Origin: Aphrophora alni
Taxonomy: Eukaryota > Arthropoda > Insecta > Hemiptera > Aphrophoridae
DNA length: 64,000 nucleotides
Direction of reading: 5' to 3'
NCBI GenBank assembly: GCA_963513935.1
Contig: OY740768.1
Location: 34,532,216-34,596,215, forward strand
Both the position numbers and the translations under genes were made by a program. This document shows positions 31,836 to 44,376 of the stretch, one piece after another. The stretch's first letter is position 1. Each line of letters opens with the position of its first letter. The notes under the pieces were generated by a model. That model was given only the letters and a program-made list of their open reading frames with translations, searched no databases and was not told the DNA's origin.

Positions 31836-32159
31836 AAATAAATAAGAACAAACATCGCACAAGACTTATGAATGAACATCTCCAATCAATTCTTAAAATA
31901 ATTACAACGAATATGATATCAATGAGCTTGTCAAAAACGAGAGAAGTCAGGTATCTGGATCCTCGAGCTCAAAATAATTAACCTCTTTTATAATTTTGAT
32001 ATGATTTTTAACAACCGTATATTATACTATAAAATTTAATAAATAAATTGTTACAATAATACAGTACATTTTTTTTATTTGAATCTGGCCCGCCTACACA
32101 TTCTAAATTTAATATATATGGCCCTCTGAAAAATTTTGTTTGACACCTCTGATTTAGAG

Positions 32160-33095
32160 GATCTAAATTACACTGTAATTTGGGATTGGATAAGTATCAT
32201 GATAGCGCCCATCAACTTGTTTAATGTTGAAGTTGTATATTAATTTTTATATAAATATTTTCAAATTTAAGTGTTTTGAATTAATACCCTTTTCATGGGA
32301 GACGCCGACGCTTAAAACTGTTGTACGCTAAATTTAACTTATGAATAAGTAGTAGATATACTAATACAGACTGGTATACACTCGATTTATTTAGTTTTTC
32401 GACTAAAAAAAAGAAGATAAGAAATTTAAATAATGAGACTGTAGATAGATCCCCAGTTTTTGGTCATAATTCCCCACAGTCTCTCACTTTCTGCTTATGT
32501 TTGAGAGACACGCGTACCGACATGTGTATCTCGTGCTCACTCTAATGGCTTATGCAGGGTGAGTGGGGTGGGGGAAAGGTGATATAATATGTTCAACGGG
32601 ACATCTACAATTAGTATTTTCTTGGAGTTTTTCAAACGTTAAACTTCGGAAAATAAGTCGTAGGATCTGGGCAATCGTAGTTCAAGAATATTATAATATT
32701 GTTAGATTGAACACTTCAGATTTTATTTGACTTTATCAGTAACAAATGATAAAACAGTAATGAATGTTTTATCAAAACTTCTCTATTGATTTACATAATC
32801 AATTACCCCCCCTCCGCACATGGTTAAAAATATACCGTTTCTATTGTTATATTTGAAATATTTCTTTTATTCTTCCAGACTTTTCAATATTTTAACGAAT
32901 CACAATAACGTTCCCTCTTCTTTGTTCGATTATAGAACACGTTTAACAAAACAGTAATTTCAAATTTAAACCAAATTCCGTTGTAGTTTTTGATGATTCT
33001 GATATGATATCTAATCGACGATGAAACCCAAGTATTTATGACGCTTATAAGGCCGTGTTGCCATGGAAACGTTCGTGTAAGGTAGGAGAGGGGAT
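32160..33095. other. Non-coding stretch
   Basis: No gene seen; the final ~60 bp become richer in C and G towards the candidate exon at 33156. Confidence 0.5.
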
Positions 33096-33155
33096 ATTTC
33101 ATTGATCCGTCTCCAGTACAGTGTTGTTGTGCGAACAAGACGGAGTGGCGGGGCA

Positions 33156-33366
33156 ATGGTGCACAGTGCAGTGGGCCCCGGGGCCATGTTTTACCGGGAC
33201 TCGTCACTGACTAACGCCCTTGGGATACCCAAGAGTCCGAGCTTTCACAGCGGCTTAGATTTGGTAGCAGTCACGACGGATCTCAAACAACTAGGATTAC
33301 AGGCTAGGCCAACGGATGAGCTGATCATGTACTCCGCTATTCCTATACAACTGCCGTCCCTCCTGG
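33156..33366 (+). CDS. wdb: Candidate alternative first exon of wdb
   Basis: A GC-balanced open frame unlike its AT-rich surroundings, starting with ATGG in good context (33156; a second ATG is at 33186). It encodes MVHSAVGPGAMFYRDSSL, a middle with FHSGLDLVAVTTDLKQLGL, and ends IPIQLPSLL. The frame closes at a TAG two codons after a good donor, G|GTAGGT at 33366/33367. This donor is phase 1, the same as the 22415 exon. Splicing to 53843 therefore keeps frame and gives LPSLL-D-APAAD, echoing LPQLK-D-APAAD. Vertebrate PPP2R5C also uses alternative first exons, by family knowledge. I do not recognise the encoded N terminus itself. It could be an unrelated exon, but the phase, composition and junction wording favour wdb. 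Confidence 0.6.
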
Positions 33367-33379
33367 GTAGGTAGGGATG

Positions 33380-34669
33380 TTGGGTTGCGCGATTAGAGCA
33401 TAAAATATTACATTTATCTCCCAATGTCAAACGAATTCAGAACACAGTTGTATGTCAAATCGGAATTGTAAAACATCTATGCACCAAAACTGGCGTAAAC
33501 ATTCTAAAAAATTATCAAGGCTTCCACCTTGATAATTAATGTTATTAATTAAATTCTTTATTTAAAAAAAAAAAAAATGTTTATTTTAGTTTATACGATT
33601 ATGAAATAACTTTCTTACTGTAGAAACAGAAACTTTTACTTTCTCTCATAGAAATATATATAAATACAATTTTGAATTTTGTGGTATTAGCAGCACTTTC
33701 ATTTTAATAATTCTTGGAAATTGGATTTAACAATATTTCGCGTGTGTAATGTTTTTATTCTCCTGTGACGTCATTTCTCACGGACCTTTAGAGCAGATTT
33801 GTCCAAATGTGTAATTTAGGGGTGTTAGTGTTCATACGTCTGCTTGTTAAATATATTGTACTATATATATTGTAATAACTGAAAATTTGAGAGCACCTAA
33901 CATTGTGATTTACATGTAGCCTAATCTTTGAGGCGTAATAAAAGCGTTATGGTCTATTTCAAATTGAAATTTCGAGTTGTAAAGTTATTTGCAAAACAGC
34001 GCTAAAGCACTCTTAATTGATGTAGTTTTTCAAAATCAACCATAACGATTTAGGTAAAATTTGGAGGTTTACAAGTCTAAACCAACGTACTTACCCGTAT
34101 GGTTATTGGAACAATTTAAAATTTTGGACTACTTATTATAGATAACAAGTTTTTCCGTAAAATTGTCTCAAACGTTTTTGATTAAATTTTAATTGCATTT
34201 AAGTAGTATTTAAGGGGAAAAAGTGTTATATTTCATTTTACGTTAAAATTTCTAGTTAGAATGTATTTTATAAAATACGAAAATAATGTTTAACCACTTT
34301 CATTTGGTGTACTTTCTCAAAATCAACCATAACGATTTTGATCAAATTTAGGTAAAATTTGGAGGGTTACTAGTCTAACCAACGTATTCAGGAGGTTTAG
34401 TTTTGAAACTAAACCCTGAACACTAATATTGAACCTAAGATCTACTTAGATCTCATTTGAAACTAAGTACGTGTTATAGAAATTTTTGTGATCAACCAAA
34501 AAAGCATATTTCAAAATTTTTACACATATAGCCAATCTGAGTGTTTACGAATTCAATAAATAATTTATGGCCATTCGTCAGACTAAACATCTAACAATCA
34601 GTCAGAGCCTATTTCGAGGGACTTAAAGATTCTACAGATTTCGTTAAAATAAATTAAAACTATTATTTA

Positions 34670-34703
<34 letters not shown>

Positions 34704-36829
34704 TATTAGCTCTCAATTTGAAGATGCCCGTCATAAGTAAAAAAAATACCAAATGATAATTGTTTAAAAAAAAACTCGATGAAATCTTGTAAACAAGCCT
34801 AAGGGTCGAAAATTGTGTTTTCATACAAATTCAGTATTGGAAAGAATTGATCAAATATCTGTGCACAAATAAGTAAATATATTTTGTTTGCATTATTCTG
34901 AAAAGTGTTTTTCAGGCAGTTTTTACTCTTGACAATCTATTTAAGTAACTGCAAAAAAAAAATTGCATTAATGTTTTCACTCGCACATTTACTAAACCAA
35001 AACAAAAATATTCGTCACCATGTCTCCAAAAATGTGGTGCAATTAACGTGAGGAACAAAACTTTTTCATTATTACTCAGTTTTTTCCCCGTATGTTTCTT
35101 ATGATATATAGGTTGGTAGAAAAGGGGTCTTCACTCTACCAACGATTTCATAGAAATATTTACATATTTAAATAGAACTTAAGCTTGTTCTATAAAGTCT
35201 TTCAGAGCGTAAATCGTATTTTGATTGAAATCAAATTTAATTTTGTATTTTTATACAGCTCCCATGGACGTTTGTTTGTTTACCGATAACTTCCAATCGA
35301 TAAGTTTTCGCAAGATGGCCGTAAATACTTTTTGTTTGTGTTCTTAGAGGCTACATTTTAGCATATTTTTTTTCAAAATCGTTAATAAACTATATAAATT
35401 ATGAGTTTTTGACTTACACCAAATTTTGAATTATCGAAAAAAATTAACTCTCGAGATGGGTCAAAATATGATGCCCACATACCAAATTTGAATAAATGAG
35501 TGCATTTGTAGTACATTACTGCACAGAAGACAGACAAAAATCAATTTTTGAACTCATCAGATAAACTGTCTCTATACTATAAAAAAAAATAGTGTATCTA
35601 TACACATATTTTTTATAGATATATGTGAGACAGTAAAAAACACGCAAAATGAGCGTTAAACGGAATACTAAATAACCAACCGATGCATTATTGAAGTTGA
35701 ATACATTTTAAATTCTATTGGCTAATATAATTTTAACGGAAATGTTGAAGATGTCATAAATTAATGCCTATAATAACTCGCTTAGATAACCTAATCTAAT
35801 CTCCAAGGTCGATTGGCCAACTGTCCGACACCTTTGCAAGTTCTAATATTTACTGGCTATTGAATAGTGGGTTAATCTTAATAGTATGTGATGAAATTGT
35901 ATGAGGAACAGTTTTTTGAGGTTGGATAACGATTTGCTACGATTTAGATTAATTTTCGTATAATTTCTCTGTATGTGGAAACTACTGTGATTACAATAAA
36001 AATCATAGTTTAGATTTAATCGAAATTTGTGGGAGTTCGGTTCTGATTTCAGGGTAAACATAATCACATATCTAGTTTTTCATTTTTTGTATAACACAAA
36101 ATTTGAGGATACCTATCCGTGAGATAAAAATACTAAATTTCTATTATATCAACATCGGCTGCTGTGATTTTAAACAAATTTTGCTTAAATGTTGCCAACA
36201 ATACATGTTGGTAATCAAGAAATGCCTTTCGAGAGTTATTGGTTAGACGGTAAACTCTGAAATATTTCCAGTAAAAATTTGCCTTAAAAGTTGGAATATT
36301 TAAAAATTGAAAGTTTAAAGCCCAAATCAATAAACCAATTCACTTATAAAATAAAATTATCGTTCTTCGTGAATTAATTCGAAAAAAGTCAAATTAAACT
36401 CTCAGATTGATATTAGAATTATCCAAATTACTCGCTAATATGAATTTTCTTTTAGATTTGGTTGCTATCATTGATTTAAGTCATAAAACTTTGCACAATA
36501 TCTTAATGGAAACAACTTTGACTGATTTTGAGACACTAGACAATGGCTGCTTTGATGTTGTTTTTTGTTTTTTTTTGGTTTTTTCCCCTCTGAGATTGAA
36601 TTTCCTGGCTGATAGTGAGCATTGGTTTGTAAGTTGGAATAGTGTAATGTTTGTTTGTACCTTATATATTTAGTTTTTTTCAGAATTTCCCCTCTAATTA
36701 TACATTCTTTTGCCATGACTCGTGATATACGTTGCATAGATTAGTAATTTATTTGTAATCTAATCCAATTTAATTACAAAAACAGGTTGATAAAAGATTA
36801 AATATTGTAGTAGTAAACTCACGCTCGTT
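33380..36829. other. Non-coding intron with decayed repeats
   Basis: No gene seen. A diverged ~80-bp direct repeat occurs at 34016-34092 and 34304-34386 (TCAAAATCAACCATAACGAT, GGTAAAATTTGGAGG, CCAACGTA). A T30 run is at 34673-34702. The other open frames are AT-rich shadows. Confidence 0.55.
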
Positions 36830-37326
36830 CGTATTTCAATTGAAGTGTTCTTCGCCGACGTTCGCTACTAGGTAGGAGGAGCAGAGAGAGGGAACAAAGC
36901 GTAAGTTTGAACGTAAGATGAACAGAAAAACAATGTTTTAATTAAGCTAATCGTGTAAGACATCACGAAATTGTACAAACGTTCAGAACAGTGTAGATTT
37001 TACATAAGAAAATAACAAAAATAATGTGACCCTTAAGTTTCCATTCGAAGTTTTTAAGCATTTTGAATTAGACATTATACAAAAAATAAAAGAAAAACGA
37101 GTGCTTTAAACTTTCGCGAGGTTGAAGTGAAACAAACGCATGGAAATACTTGACAAACATATTCTAATATTGTGTTATATTTATCATCAACACGTGCACA
37201 ACCCACGTATGTAGTCTTGTAAGAAGTGCTACTGCGCGACTACTCTTTTGCTCGGTGTGACGCGCTCACGATCGAGATTCGGATTCCGTTGAGCAAGTCA
37301 CTCTACCGTTGGCCGATTTGTGACGA
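36830..37326 (+). promoter_or_regulatory. CpG-richer patch, candidate alternative promoter and 5' leader
   Basis: CpG dinucleotides are frequent at 36830-36910 (CGCCGACGTTCGC) and 37215-37325 (GCGCGACTAC, GACGCGCTCACGATCGAG), against near absence in flanking intron. A potential donor AAAGC|GTAAGT lies at 36893. The second patch leads directly into the short candidate exon at 37327. No TATA box is evident. Inference only. Confidence 0.35.
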
Positions 37327-37342
37327 ATGGATACCACAAGAA
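37327..37342 (+). CDS. wdb: Very short candidate alternative first exon of wdb
   Basis: ATG GAT ACC ACA AGA A, then donor GTAAGA at 37343. The donor is strong and again phase 1, so splicing to 53843 would give [16 protein letters not shown] in frame. The CpG-rich upstream patch fits a promoter. With only five codons, chance cannot be excluded. Confidence 0.35.
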
Positions 37343-37349
37343 GTAAGAA

Positions 37350-39080
37350 TCGTTCCACCTTGTTTTTCTAGTTTTGACAGCGAGTAAGATGGCTACTTTC
37401 AATGTATCCACGATTTGTGTTTTCGTAGTATGTTCTAGATTTTATAAATGACCCGTTAACTTCAGTGATTTTGGTGACTGGTTTTCCCCGGGGGCCTTTA
37501 TATCACTGGAGCAGTCCGTATTGTATTAAATTGCGTTTAATCGGTTAACGGCCTATATATCGTGTGTCTAAGGTATTTTGTAGTTAATATTATAGGTTCG
37601 CCGATTATTAATTGACAAGTTAATCAATTCAAAGCTGGTTCTCTCTATGTATTGGTTGGTTAGACTTTTTTTTATACGTGATCATTAAGTATAGAGTGAT
37701 AGGTGATGATACACGGTTTGATTAAAACGTCGTGCCATTAGGCTGAGCTCGTGACCTAACAAAAAATCCATACCTGGCCGTTATGTTTCATCAGTAAATG
37801 TGATCCGGTTACATGAAACTTATGTGGATCGTGTTAAACGGTCTTCATTTCAAAAACTATTTTAAACTGTTTATAACTAGAAAATTCTCTTTGGCTTAAA
37901 GAAATAGAAAGTAAATTATATTCTGAAAAGATATCTTCGTTCATTGAAGTCTTTATTCTATAATATAAGATTCCACGATAAAATTTAGTATAGTCAATAT
38001 ATTTTTTGTACCGGTATGCAGCTAATATACTCATATGATAAGACATGACATTTATTCCTATTTTAAAATTTTGTACACACTTTTTTGCCGATCTTGATTT
38101 TTGCTTTAGCAGCACTAGAACCTGCTCATTTAAACTCTAGATAAAAAGGAACCATTGAAAAACTTTTTGATTTAGTCCCTTCTGAAAATTTCTTTTTTTT
38201 TCTTTTTAGTGATAATAATATTCAAGGAATAGTAAAACTTAACTTGCATATAAATATAGCTAAAATTCCAACTACTATAGCAAATATGGCTGACTTGAAA
38301 ATAATTTATAGATTAGCCTATATTTTTAACATTTTGTATTTTTAGTAACTCTCTTATTTATCTTTTATCGTCGGTTGGATATTTTAAACCTGAACAATAT
38401 TAGCCATTGCGGAACGTTATAACTCTATGGATAAAAATTCCTCGTGACAACTTTTTTTAAAATTATAAAATGGGTATTAAAAAAAAATCAGTCCCCTTAA
38501 AAAATGGTGGTTTTTGAAATTACGCTATCAAACGTCTGTGACTAAATGCCGAACATCATTTGGTAGTACATGGACTTATCTTTTGACGATATCTTTAAGT
38601 GTTAAGGCTAGGTAGTTAATATCTAAATACAAAATTCTGATTTCCTCAAAATCAGTTTGAACAATTTTGATCAATTTTTTTCTAAAATGTAACCTCATTT
38701 AAAAACTCAATTAATCTCTATCAAAACGATTTATGCCTACGATAAGTTTTTGACAAAAGCTTAAGTAAATGTTTTATTTAAATATATTTCGTAAGTATTG
38801 TATCAGATACGTTTTTTAATTTTTCAGGTCTACCCTTTCTTGTAATAGAAAGACACGGGCAAAATCTCAGTAATAAATCAATTACTTTTATGAAGAAAGG
38901 CCAATGATCTAACCTTACTAAAATAATTTAACAAAAAATTTAATTACTTTTATGTTTGTTTCCCACATATATATAGTACCGACATATTTTTGAGGGTGTA
39001 GCGACGTTTTTGTTTGTGTAAGAAAGTTAGTGCATTATTTATTTAAAATTTACTGATTACTATTTAACTTACGTCAAACA
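37350..39080. other. Non-coding intron
   Basis: No gene or clear repeat seen; AT-rich with decayed repeat phrases near 38640 and 38700. Confidence 0.5.
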
Positions 39081-39262
39081 GTCGTTGTTTACGAGGTTCT
39101 TTTATTTTGCCATTTCAGCTGTTTCGGTATATCTCATACCATCACCAGATGACGAATACAATAATTACACACACCCAATTGTCTTTATTATCTGATGATG
39201 GTATAAGATATATCTAAACAGCTGTAATGACAAAATAAAAGAACCTGTTAAATAACGACAAC
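39081..39262. mobile_element. Small MITE, ~180 bp, near-palindromic
   Basis: The arms run GTCGTTGTTTACGAGGTTCT / TTTATTTTGCCATTTCAGCT on the left and return as CAGCTGTAATGACAAAATAA / AAGAACCTGTTAAATAACGA on the right. About 70 bp pair on each side with few mismatches, around a ~40-bp loop rich in CA. No coding capacity. Confidence 0.85.
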
Positions 39263-39650
39263 TATTATAGAAGCAAGTCGCACGGGATTATGGAAATCAT
39301 TAAATTGACTAACCGTTTTTTTCTAGTTAATATGCTCGTCTAATGATTTGTAAAATCGAACTTGCATACCAAATCCGATAATACTTATTATTATGTATGG
39401 GATCGGCAGACATTTTCATGGTATTCAAAGAAGATTACATTTTCTACAATTTGTTTATTATATCTCGTTAATTAAAACGTCGAAAGATAGAAGTATGACA
39501 AATGTAAAGTTAATTTGACCTTGGGAGAGTCTAGTTGCACCAACTAAAACGTTTACAGACGTGAATCAAGTGCCATGGATAAATATAATATATAAAGTCA
39601 AGTGCACAGTGTTGTATCCTTGATGTGGGGAGTTAATACTCAACTTTTAT

Positions 39651-39715
39651 GTTGTCTATGCCAATACGTGGTAATGAAGTTCGAAGTATACATACAACGT
39701 ATTGGCATGAGCAAC
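39651..39715. repeat. Short inverted repeat
   Basis: GTTGTCTATGCCAATACGT (39651-39669) pairs with ACGTATTGGCATGAGCAAC (39697-39715) with two mismatches and a 27-nt loop. Confidence 0.6.
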
Positions 39716-40129
39716 ACTTGTAGAAACTTCAATCATCAAATGAAAGAAAACATTATTTGTAAGAATATGTTGTTTAAATAACTAAAAAGGTACCAAAGTT
39801 TGTTGGTAAGCGAACCGAGGTCCTGTTTTAACTCGACTATTTAGCATTTCGTCTATTTGTTTTGTCACTTAATTTAGGAATAAGACTCTTAGCAGTTACG
39901 CCGAGTGATGTATGAGTAAAGTTTTAACGTGAATACGTCTTTAAAATTACTCTTTTACTGAGGGACATTACAGAAAACCCGGTAATAACCGAACTAGGGG
40001 ATGTAGTTTTGTGTTGCAGCTCAAAATCTATCGTTTAGATCGAAAATAAAATTATACCACACGATAGTCGAAGAATCAAAAAATGTATGTCGTCTAAAGG
40101 GGGATGTGATTTAACACGCGGGGCGGAGT

Positions 40130-40560
40130 GGGGCGCACAGCCATTTTCTGGTAGTCTCCTCCCCCCCCCCTTCTGGAAACTTTCATCCTCTATAACTTGT
40201 GACTCAGTGAAGCTACGACGCTCGTTATGATCTCAATCGATAGTTGTGATTGTAAATCTACAGATTTAGTGTATATATTAGGTTCGAGTTGTTGTATTGA
40301 GGTGATGTTGAAAATAGACAAATTTCAACGCAATGTCGGTTTATACGCATGGAAAAGCCAAGCCGAAATTCAGAAATCGTATACGGTTGGTAGAGTATCT
40401 CAAAAGCAATCTAGTGATGTCCTTCAAACCCACTATGAGAGAGTAAAATGATGTCGGGAGCGAAAGAAAGCCTCCGCGGCAGCGGTCAGCGCGTCAACGA
40501 CGGTGCCAGTACATCTGTTCTCAAGGCCATGCAAGTAGTAATAAAATCGCTTCTTCGTCA
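40130..40560 (+). other. Candidate exon or promoter patch
   Basis: GC-richer island in AT-rich intron. An initiator-like CTCAGTG is at about 40203. A 74-codon ORF (40227-40451) ends overlapping ATGATG at 40448. The latter opens MMSGAKESLRGSGQRVNDG with GC-rich codons and stops at 40563. A weak phase-1 donor (G|GTGCCA near 40502) would allow in-frame joining to the wdb exon at 53843. I do not recognise either peptide. Confidence 0.25.
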
Positions 40561-40564
40561 ATGA

Positions 40565-43400
40565 CACTAAGTGATATTGTGAGATGACCGACTATAGAAA
40601 GATATTGGGTGGCTGATTGTTACGTTTTCTCTGCGAACATTGTACACGTATTCATATTATCTGTCCATATCCCTTACACATACACCCGTTTAAAAAATAA
40701 TTAACTTTCCGTTTTAAAATGGCGGACGTTTAAAACTTTTAAGGCACGGTACTAACATTCTTAGAACTAGGAATAAAGGGCGTAATTCGAAGTATTAATT
40801 ATAGCCTAGCTTGAACATAAAATGAAAATTTAATATTGTAGACTACAGTTTTCTAAAACTTTCCCAGAAGAAAAACGTAAAAAAACTTCCTCACTCATTA
40901 CTTTTTATATTTTTATTTATATAATTAAAAGATTTTGAGTTTCTTAATGTTTTAAAATATCAAATCAATAATTTTTTACTCAAAGATTTTCTCTAAACCT
41001 TTCTTGTATTTTGTATATATGAATTAGTGTAAAATGCAGAGTGTTTGGATAGTTTATTTCTTCAAATTGGAGCACGAATTTTACAAATCATTAGACAAGT
41101 TCATAGCTACAAAAATTGTTTGTCAATATCAAAATAACAACTATTTCAGAATTTTGTTAGAATTTCCGCGATAATTTTTTTTATACCTATAGTCCGGCCA
41201 ATGTCCCACAATTAGCTCATTTTGAAAATCTATATCTAATGAAAGTTTAGTTAGACACACAATGAAAGACAAAATAAAAGAGTTGCTAAAAACAAAATAG
41301 ATGGAAACTAAATGATAACATTTCAAATTTTAATTGTATAAAATTCGAATTTTCTGACTTTGGACAAATTTAATACTTGAGCTAGGTTTTACTAAAGCAT
41401 TTAATGTAATTGTTTTTTGTAGTTCCTCACTTTGGGCCCTAATTAAACCTATAGCTCATTTTATGATAAAATAATATATAATAATCCCAAGATGCAAGTC
41501 GTCGAAAAACAATTATAATAGTCTTCATAACACTGCAGAAAATGGAATAAACATTTATACTTGCTCACATAGTTTAGGGAAAGATATGATGAATAAAAAA
41601 AATTGTGAGTTTTTCGTGAAAATGTCAGTTTTATTGGTACTCTGAGTCCAAACAATTTTTTTTTTTTAATTATGTCGTCTGTGCAATGCTGTACAGTCCA
41701 GACAAGTGGACAGTACTGTCCAAATTAATGGATTTTGATAAAATTTTGTTAAAATGTCGTCTTTAAATACTCAAAACAATTGATCGCTATATTCCCCCAA
41801 AATTCGGGTTGTGAGTTATCGGTTTAAAAAAGCTGAAATAAACCATGAGCGTTGTTGTAAAATTCGCTTATCTCAAAATTGGCTTTAGCTATTTTCGATC
41901 AATTTTTTGTCAAATTTTTAAATGTATATCCCGAACGAGTGTGTCAAACCGCGGGTAAAAAAAATTAGGGTCATTAGTAATTTGGGAATTGTATCCCTAT
42001 ATTTTTAGCATTTTGATTTGGTTTTGTGTATGGGTGTTTGAGATATTTTATGCTTCTTTGTTAAATCTTTCGTGTTATAAATACGGAATTGTAACTTGTA
42101 AGGGAACAGAACAAACGTGCTTAGAAGTTTACAGGCTCGTATCTCGCTCCCTTCCAATTACTTTTCTAACCCTCTTCAGACTTCCTTCATTTTCAAATGT
42201 CTAAAATTGCTACACAATAAAAACCCTTCGTATTTAGTGCAACCCTTCTAGAGTGGTTGAAAAGAGATCTCTGTCATAAGTTTCAAGAGGTGCTTATAAA
42301 TAGGGATATATTCTTCGAGTCACGAATTAAAAGTCGAGCTTTAAGAAAATTACATTTCTTTTAAAATTAACTGAGAAACCTAACTTCTTTCAGATAACAC
42401 GATGAAATAACACAACCTTTCATTTACTCTGATAAGTAAGCTTTTCTTACTCTATTTTATCGAATATCCAAATGACACGATCAATTTAGGACCCTAAATC
42501 ATCAAATGAGCACCGATCACTCCCCCTTTTCAAAACACGTATTTAGAGTTTCGGTTGCAATTTTTAACTGGTTTTCTTCAAGTTTGGCACAAATATACTT
42601 TTTTTAACATCTCACCTACTAGACCACTGTGTTCGACAGTTGTTAATTATATGGAGATTTAAAATCCTAAAGAGATTGAACATTGTGAGAGTTATTGCTA
42701 AAACCGTAAATTTTAACAGTATGACCTCGAAATAACCATTGGTTCTGCAACCAGTGTGCCTTTTGTAGTTTGAATACATTAATAAAGCGTTCTAAACATA
42801 ATGTGGCTTCTGTTCAGCATGCGACGTGAAACAACAATATTCATACACCAAGAAACAATACCTACTGTACACTTGAACAAAACACTCAGGTAGAAATATT
42901 GGAAGATAAACAAATTTTCTGTGTGGTTTGCACCTTACATTATGATTGTGATTTTCCATTATTTCGATCACATTAGTAGCAGATATATTCTGTACCCATC
43001 GGCGTATTATATAACCTTGAATGTGATTGCTTTAACTGAAAAACAAACTTTTACTCCCATCCCTGATGAGTCTCGATGATTGGTGGTCCATTTATTGGAA
43101 GCGTAAATACTGTTTATTTACGTTCATCTAAGATACATAACATTTATAATGCGATTTAAGGAAAATCTCGTGAAACAAATAGCGTATTTTAATTTCTTTT
43201 TTACGATTACTTGTTATACCTCGTTCGCAAAATTTTATTTAATATGTAAAAGGCGCACTTCATTTCTAGTTTGAAGACCTGCGTTCATGCCTTGAAATCG
43301 TGCAGTAACTATTTTGATAGCCTCTCTATTAATTTGAAAACGTTATTCATACGACAACTCTCGTACATAGCAATCAAGAGGAAACATACGTTTTTATGTT
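40565..43400. other. Non-coding intron
   Basis: No gene or organised repeat seen; AT-rich with decayed repeat phrases (for example near 41730 and 41885). Confidence 0.5.
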
Positions 43401-43477
43401 CTCTTGGGTTATTATCCTCTCTTTCATCTTTCCTATCACGTGAAAGATATGTCTGTTGACCAAATCTTGTTCTTTTC

Positions 43478-43895
43478 GACGAGACGAGACAGCAACATGA
43501 GTAATGTTAACAACGGAATGGAGTTGAGTGTCGGCAGTTTGTTGACATCACTTCTCCCCCCCCCCGCCTGCTACCTCCTAATCTGCATTATGAAAGTCCA
43601 GACTACAATAACATTAGCCCACAACAGCTCTTTTGCCACTATAAGAAGTCCACGTGATATCACAGCAGCGTATCAACTGCGTACCAAGGATGTTTCGCAA
43701 TAAATTTTTTTTTAAATCGTAAATTTTGTTATTTTATTATCTTATCATTATCATATCACTAAATCAACATTGATTTAGGTCAAACCTGTGATGTAATTCC
43801 ACCTTTTTTTTTATAGGCTGTTTTCCCTAGACCTTCATATTACAATACAGTTGTCCGAATTGTTTTAAAATTGAACAAATTAAATAAATAAATTG
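43478..43895 (+). mobile_element. Unclassified ~420-bp element E1, copy 1
   Basis: Runs from GACGAGACAGCAACATGAG to a tail AAATTAAATAAATAAATTGA. It includes a variable C run (about 43555-43565) followed by GCCTGCTACCTCC and CACGTGATATCACAGCAGCG. An AT-rich A-containing tail would suit a retroposed element. An ATG-starting frame exists but its C run varies between copies, so it is probably non-coding. Confidence 0.7.
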
Positions 43896-43952
43896 ACATT
43901 CATCTTTCCTATCACATGAAAGATATGCCTGTTGACCAAATCTTGTTCTTTT

Positions 43953-44376
43953 CGACGAGACGAGACAGCAACATGAGTAATGTTAACAACGGAATGGAGT
44001 TGAGTGTCGGCAGTTTGTTGACATCACTTCTCCCCCCCCCCCCCCCCGCCTGCTACCTCCTAATCTGCATTATGAAAGTCCAGACTACAATAACATTAGC
44101 CCACAACAGCTCTTTTGCCACTATAAGAAGTCCACGTGATATCACAGCAGCGTATCAACTGCGTACCAAGGATGTTTCGCAATAAATTTTTTTTTAAATC
44201 GTAAATTTTGTTATTTTATTATCTTATCATTATCATATCACTAAATCAACATTGATTTAGGTCAAACCTGTGATGTAATTCCACTTTTTTTTTATAGGCT
44301 GTTTTCCCTAGACCTTCATATTACAATACAGTTGTCCGAATTGTTTTAAAATTGAACAAATTAAATAAATAAATTG
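43953..44376 (+). mobile_element. Unclassified element E1, copy 2
   Basis: Nearly identical to copy 1, differing mainly in the length of the C run (longer here, about 44033-44047). It arose by the tandem duplication that includes R1 sequence. Confidence 0.75.

Larger units (their letters stand above)
31410..32151. mobile_element. hAT-like non-autonomous element with 8-bp target duplication
   Basis: The 8-bp direct repeat ATTTAGAG is exact at 31402-31409 and 32152-32159. It brackets a segment starting CAGCCGGCC and ending GACACCTCTG. 8-bp duplications and CAG...CTG termini are hAT features, and the right end TTTGACACCTCTG is typical of hAT ends. The two terminal repeats barely match beyond CAG, so the left end may have been rearranged. 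There is no transposase. The interior carries an organised promoter, a short ORF and a polyadenylation signal (separate entries). Confidence 0.6.

Noticed and set aside
43404..44185. ORFs of 99 and 89 codons in element E1
   Set aside because: A variable-length C run lies in the frame and changes length between copies, and the start lies in R1 sequence.
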